A stretch of DNA of 64,000 nucleotides. Origin: Molanna angustata (taxonomy: Eukaryota; Arthropoda; Insecta; Trichoptera; Molannidae). Under the pieces are notes generated by a model that worked only from the letters and a program-made list of their open reading frames with translations, made no database searches and had not been told where the DNA came from. The position numbers and the translations under genes are program-made. The stretch spans positions 16,216,218 to 16,280,217 of the forward strand of contig OY754978.1 in the NCBI GenBank assembly GCA_963576475.1, read 5' to 3'. Shown in pieces: positions 59,816 to 64,000 of this stretch (the stretch's first letter is position 1; each line of letters opens with the position of its first letter).

Positions 59816-59819
59816 GATT

Positions 59820-60275
59820 TCTGTCGATTTAGAGCTCTACGCGATTGGTAGGTACCTATTATAAATAATTTGGTACATTTTATTAAACGCGCGATTGAAA
59901 AACCCGCTCGAGATGACGAAAGTATTTTGAATGTGAAAATATGTAAAGAAAAGTGTTTGATATCTGTAAGGAGTGGGTTAGGCGGAAAAGCAGAAAACTG
60001 TCGTACCAACAATTGAGATTTAATTGCTTCTTGAGAGTCAAGACATAAAAATAAAATAATGTAAAAACATCTTGTTTCGTTTTATTCACACCAATATAAC
60101 GAAAACACAAAAAAATAAAAGTGGTTACAGGATAAGTACATGTCATATGAGAGAAATAATATTATAACAAGCCTCATTAATATAATGTGTGTCAATATGA
60201 GACAAAATTCATACAAAAATAAAAAGTCTATCAGAACATTGTCAGCAAGTTCTACATAATTACATATTTGATATT
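59820..60275. other. Spacer, nothing recognised
   Basis: AT-rich with random minus-strand frames. Confidence 0.45.
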
Positions 60276-60280
60276 TTTGT

Positions 60281-60690
60281 TGACAATAACATCTCAATAA
60301 AGACGAAGTTGGGATAAAAAAGAAGAACCAGGAACTCTGGCACCTAAAAGGCTTACGACATCTCGTTGGCTGGTTTACGTGACTACTTTATGCGCTTGCG
60401 CAACGTTCACAAATTATGCCTTTATTGAGTTCCCTTAACAATGTAATTTTTAAAAGTTCTATTTATTTGAATAATTCGAAATTATACTATTGCCATCTAT
60501 GAGGTAACGAAAACACCTTTTTTTGTAACGCCATCTATTGAGAAATTAGTTTATTTGTAAACAATGAAAGCAACAGTCATTATAAACTTCGTCTCTTTTG
60601 AGATGTAATTGTCAGTAAAAATAACATTTGACTTCCGACAGGGAAAAAATCCAATGTTTGCGTACATATATGCAATTAAAAAATATGTAT
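60281..60690 (-). repeat. Dispersed repeat family C, copy 4, with inverted arms
   Basis: 60281-60432 is the reverse of the core. 60585-60690 is a forward copy of the outer part (AACTTCGTCTCTTTTGAGAT, AAAAAATCCAATGTTTGCG). The two give inverted arms 60281-60309 and 60585-60613. The organisation supports a TIR/foldback element. Confidence 0.75.
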
Positions 60691-60694
60691 AATT

Positions 60695-61225
60695 GATTTA
60701 CATGCTTGATATCAACTACTTACATAGGACTCACTTAGTGGACAGATTTATAATTTATTTATTTACCTTTTATCACACCATAATTATAATGACAACAATT
60801 AGTAGATTACTGCTGCCCAACTAGGAAATGCTGTTCTAGGGCTAGCAGTTTACAATTTTTATTGAACATTATATAGATTACAGAAACGCACTTACATAAG
60901 TACAGCAGCTTCTTCTTCTTTTGCCGCTCCGAACCGAGGCTGGCGACTATCACGCTGAACTCATCAGGATCTTGCGCCAACCAAATTAGTGGCACCACAT
61001 TCGGAATCCCGAACCACTGCCTGAGATTTTTAAGCCACCTTATTCTTTTACGTCAAACATTCCATCTTCCCTCTATCTTTTCTTCCATTGTAGACGGGCA
61101 TATTATGCGGCTTTGCGTCTATTGACAGTAGTCAGCAACTCTTTCCCTTTCTCCATCATATTTAAAACTTATTGGACTCTATCGACCCACATCCTATATA
61201 ACTGTAGTTCTTATATAACTAGTCA
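60695..61225 (-). repeat. Region with an RTE-type LINE 3' tail (minus)
   Basis: 60905-61000 read in reverse gives AQDPDEFSVIVASLGSERQ then KKKK (GCGGCAAAAGAAGAAGAAG), the stereotyped 3' end of an insect RTE-like LINE. The adjoining 61000-61200 has no readable frame. Confidence 0.55.
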
Positions 61226-61228
61226 CTT

Positions 61229-61257
61229 CCTCGGAATAGGCCAGGCCTAGTGAGGTG
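61229..61257. other. Hairpin related to the 165-bp array
   Basis: CCTCGGAATAGGCC-A-GGCCTAGTGAGG is nearly palindromic. In reverse it matches the CCTCACTAGG...CGAGG hairpin of the tandem array. Confidence 0.6.
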
Positions 61258-61396
61258 ACATAAATAAAAATAATTGTTTTATAGGGAGATGGTTATTTTA
61301 GTAATTATATATATTTATTGATTATTATTGATTTATTTTATATTATATTTATAAGAATGATTATTACGTGTTCAAAATTTATACTTAAAAAATCCC

Positions 61397-61535
61397 ATCT
61401 CTCTATAATACAAACACAACAAACAATGGGGTGCATTTGATAATACATGCAATAAAAGATTGTTCACACTCTGATATAAATTAATTTCAGTCGATGTATT
61501 ACATAGAATTTGTTTTAATAATTATTTTATTCACA
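61397..61535 (-). repeat. Inverted repeat, left arm (about 140 bp)
   Basis: CAAACAATGGGGTGCA, ATGCAATAAAAGATTGT and TCGATGTATTACATAGAA are mirrored at 62608-62747 at roughly 85-90% identity by eye. The arms enclose about 1.07 kb. Confidence 0.85.
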
Positions 61536-62018
61536 TTTAATAAGAATGCGATACGAAAGTATGCGATACGTCTAGACCCGGCGACTGGAGAAATTCCGAA
61601 TAATTAGAGTAGGAGGGGATCATTGTTTATACGTTCAGCTTGAGCCATGACAAGCTAGTAGTGATGTGTGGACATCGTAGGGATAGTCATTGTTAGATAT
61701 TGTTTTTTTTAATAACATAAATTTTTTTATATTCTAGTTATATTTTATAATTTATTATTGTTACGTATATATCGTATATCTACCTAAATATGCAAGACTG
61801 ACGTGATATCTCGCCCCCCTCCTCTCCTACCCCAGTCCCGCTTACTCATCGACACCGCTAAACGTGTGTGACAATTACGCTTCGATAAATAATCAATCAA
61901 TTCATCAATATCACGGCCGTTATATACGTAATATCAATTTCTGAACGATACCATGCCTACTGTGTTTATGTGTAAATGTTTTTAAATTAAGTTAACTAAA
62001 CCTATGTGAAATAGTGGG
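61536..62018 (+). promoter_or_regulatory. Possible promoter / 5' leader (speculative)
   Basis: 61805-61930 is markedly less AT-rich (TCGCCCCCCTCCTCTCCTAC), with CpGs, and precedes the exon candidate. No TATA or initiator stands out. It might equally be the interior of a foldback element, since it lies between the inverted arms. Confidence 0.2.
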
Positions 62019-62051
62019 ATGACAACAAGCGGATTTGTGGACATTCAAACG
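62019..62051 (+). CDS. Candidate first coding exon (11 codons) with splice donor
   Basis: ATG with G at -3 opens MTTSGFVDIQT and runs straight into ACG|GTGAGT, a strong 5' splice site (62052-62057). An in-frame TGA lies at 62007-62009. The peptide is not one I recognise and the next exon is not visible within the window. Chance occurrence is possible. Confidence 0.25.
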
Positions 62052-62205
62052 GTGAGTTCCTATAATTTTTCCTAACTATCCTTAGTCGACTCAATTATCG
62101 AAATTCAATATATTTCCAATTGATCGACGAAACAATTATTTTTTTATAAAACAATAAATAAAAAAAATATGGGATGTTGCATATAAGATTAGGTACGTGT
62201 ATTAC

Positions 62206-63023
62206 AGGCTGGGCCGTACAATTTTTTTTCGAATCCACTTTTGAAAGGGGTCTTAAAAGTCGCTTATTTGGATACTGTTAATATAAAAAAATAATAAAAA
62301 AAATATTCATCACTACTTTTTGCCCTCTACCAGAAGTCAAAGTTTTCAAAATAGTCATTTTTTTCATATAAAAATATTAACGTTCGTTGCAATACGTAGA
62401 ATGCAGTAGATATAATAACTATGTAATTTTAATTGCATTAGTACGTGTTGTTATAGTTGTTGTTGTTGTGTGTGTGTCGCGCGCCAACCGTTGATTTGAA
62501 AGGCAAATGTTGCGCCAATGTTGGTTAGTTTCGGGAGACCTGTCAGCCGCGCTGTAATATTTAATTTGATCAGATGTATGTTGTTAATAATAAAATTCTC
62601 TACCCGCAATAAAACGAATATTATTAAAACTAGTTCTATGTAATACATCGATTGAAATAAATTTATATCAGAGTGTGTACAATCTTTTATTGCATGTACA
62701 TATTATCAGTTGCACCCCATTGTTTGTAGTGTAGAGATATGTTTTGTAAAAGCCTTTCAAATGGGCGTTGAAGGAATAAAATAAATAAATAAATAAATTA
62801 TTAGTTTGCTACAATCAAGAAATTTCAAACATCTAAAATAATTTATATTTTCTAAAACATTCTACAAGTCCCAGCTTCACATATCAGTCGAGGGCCAAAA
62901 GTAGGTAACATTGAATCAAAAAAATTAAAATGAGGTTACAATCTAAATATTTATGCGAAACTTTTGAGAACCCTCTAAGATATGTCAAAAAATAAAATTC
63001 TTCATTCATGGACGGCCCAGCCT
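62206..63023. mobile_element. 818-bp TIR DNA-element
   Basis: AGGCTGGGCCGT at 62206-62217 is exactly inverted at 63012-63023. Weaker inverted similarity continues inside (GGGGTCTTAAAAGTCGC with GGTTCTCAAAAGTTTCGC). No transposase frame exists, so it is non-autonomous. It contains the right arm of the 140-bp inverted repeat. Confidence 0.65.
62608..62747 (+). repeat. Inverted repeat, right arm
   Basis: Mirror copy of 61397-61535 (TTCTATGTAATACATCGA, ATATCAGAGTGTG, GCACCCCATTGTTTG). Confidence 0.85.
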
Positions 63024-63261
63024 AGTGTATTCTTCTTTAAAAGATATTCAATTTGATTTGTTTCAGCAATAAAAAGCGTAAGTATTTAACATACAATAAT
63101 TGTAATATTTCTATATATTTTTTGTTGTATTGTAGGTAGGTACTCAATTGTAAACAAAAGTAATTGGACTGTGTTTTGTTCATTTCATAGTGGATTTTTT
63201 CTGTTTATTAAGACTTTATGTGTCCCCTTATTTATTTATGGTCGATATGGTCATAATTTCT

Positions 63262-63458
63262 CGTGAAGCACCGGCTAAGAATAGGGCTTCCATTATTTTC
63301 AACAATAAGCTTCACCACCCATGTTGTCTTTTTGTTGAGAAGTGACTTGTGGTGGTACACACCTGTGAATCGCTTCCTTTTATAGATAAAAACACACCCG
63401 CAAACCTGTTGCTGGTTTTCCCATATTGTGGAATATGTCTTGATGGTATGGAAAATAT
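63262..63458 (-). repeat. Dispersed repeat family A, copy 4
   Basis: In plus-strand order: GAAGCACCGGCTAAGAATAG, CTTCACCACCCATG, CTTTTATAGATAAAAACACA, CCATATTGTGGAATATG, TTGATGGTATGG. This is the reverse of copy 2, with an internal deletion of the CCCGGCTC hairpin part. Confidence 0.75.
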
Positions 63459-63459
63459 A

Positions 63460-64000
63460 TTTATGGATAACTAATAGTTTTTTATACAAAGCAAATGTCA
63501 TATTAATACATTGAATGTTAGACAGACAAACCAATAAAAGCTTATATTTTAAAAATTAAATATTTAGCTTACAACAAAGAAAACTAAAAACACTAAGGTG
63601 ACGTTGATATGTGACGTTGCAATCCAAATAAGCGATTTTGAACCGTTTTAGCGCCAAATTCAAAATACGGTTTTTCAAATTGCTATAAAAAGTTTAATAT
63701 TGCGAATTGTAAAATAAAAATTATACTAGGTATATTGTTTGGCTGTGCCTTATTAAAAAAAAAAAAAAGGTATATTGTTTCTAATTTTTTGTACTATTTT
63801 TTTAATACAAATAAAAAAAAGTGAATGTTCCCTATTATCATTGTCTCTTTCGTAATTTACAATTTTAAAATTATCCAAAATACCACAAATCGGAAAGCCG
63901 TCTTGATCGACAGATTAAAAACTTATGCTAATTTTAAGTCTTTTATAATATTAAGAAATGCACGAATAAGTTTTTTCGCAATAATTTATCGGTATCTTAT
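63460..64000. other. Spacer, nothing recognised
   Basis: AT-rich to the window end. A direct duplication GGTATATTGTTT occurs at 63729 and 63769. Confidence 0.5.

Noticed and set aside
61565..61610. Another hammerhead-like motif (CGGCGACTGGAG...CCGAATAA)
   Set aside because: Core and GAAA both absent and no palindromic stem III.

Overview
The window reads as intergenic, transposon-dominated nuclear DNA from an insect. It is AT-rich and has no operons or bacterial-type genes. It carries 5'-truncated LINEs with target-site duplications (TSDs), tRNA-derived SINEs, TIR/MITE elements, Penelope-like (PLE) debris and long micro- and minisatellites. The frequent motif GTAGGTACCTAC and the LINE repertoire (RTE-like, CR1/Jockey-like, I-like with RNase H) fit Lepidoptera or Hemiptera best, but the order cannot be settled from the sequence. 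I found no complete host protein-coding gene. The one host-like signal is a possible 11-codon first exon ending in a GTGAGT splice donor near 62.05 kb, and it is weak.

Layout. 0-7.8 kb: dispersed repeat families A, B and C, two LINE tails, a SINE, an (AT)188 microsatellite, a possible degraded LTR and a frameshifted PLE endonuclease with a hammerhead-like motif. 7.87-10.64 kb: an 81-bp minisatellite of about 34 units, open in one frame for 587 + 302 codons, with a 7-unit higher-order pattern. 13.1-13.6 kb: a second PLE fragment flanked by two hammerhead-like motifs. 14-19.7 kb: MITEs, SINEs, a long hairpin and (CA)n. 20.1-22.1 kb: a 165-bp tandem array interrupted by a LINE 3' end. 23.9-24.76 kb: an 82-90-bp array. 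26-28.6 kb: LINE fragments, including an RTE-like insertion with a 13-bp TSD. 31.7-32.3 kb: a 42-bp array. 34.9-38.6 kb: three head-to-tail copies of one composite repeat, each with its own 18-bp minisatellite and 140-bp modules. 40.8-48 kb: RTE-like, I-like and CR1/Jockey-like LINE pieces, two more hammerhead-like loci and a 444-bp TA-flanked MITE. 49-61 kb: repeats of families A-C, SINEs, (TTTA)n, (AAAT)n and a CR1/Jockey-like LINE carrying a nested LINE tail. 61.4-63.5 kb: a 140-bp inverted repeat enclosing a GC-richer segment, then an 818-bp TIR element and a family A copy.

The genes do not form a pathway. The history that can be read is successive transposition and tandem amplification. 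The least ordinary signals are the recurring hammerhead-like motifs with palindromic stem III tied to PLE remnants, the long in-frame 81-bp array, the composite repeat triplet, and a hairpin motif shared by the 165-bp array and two distant loci. All functional statements are from reading only; no database search was made.
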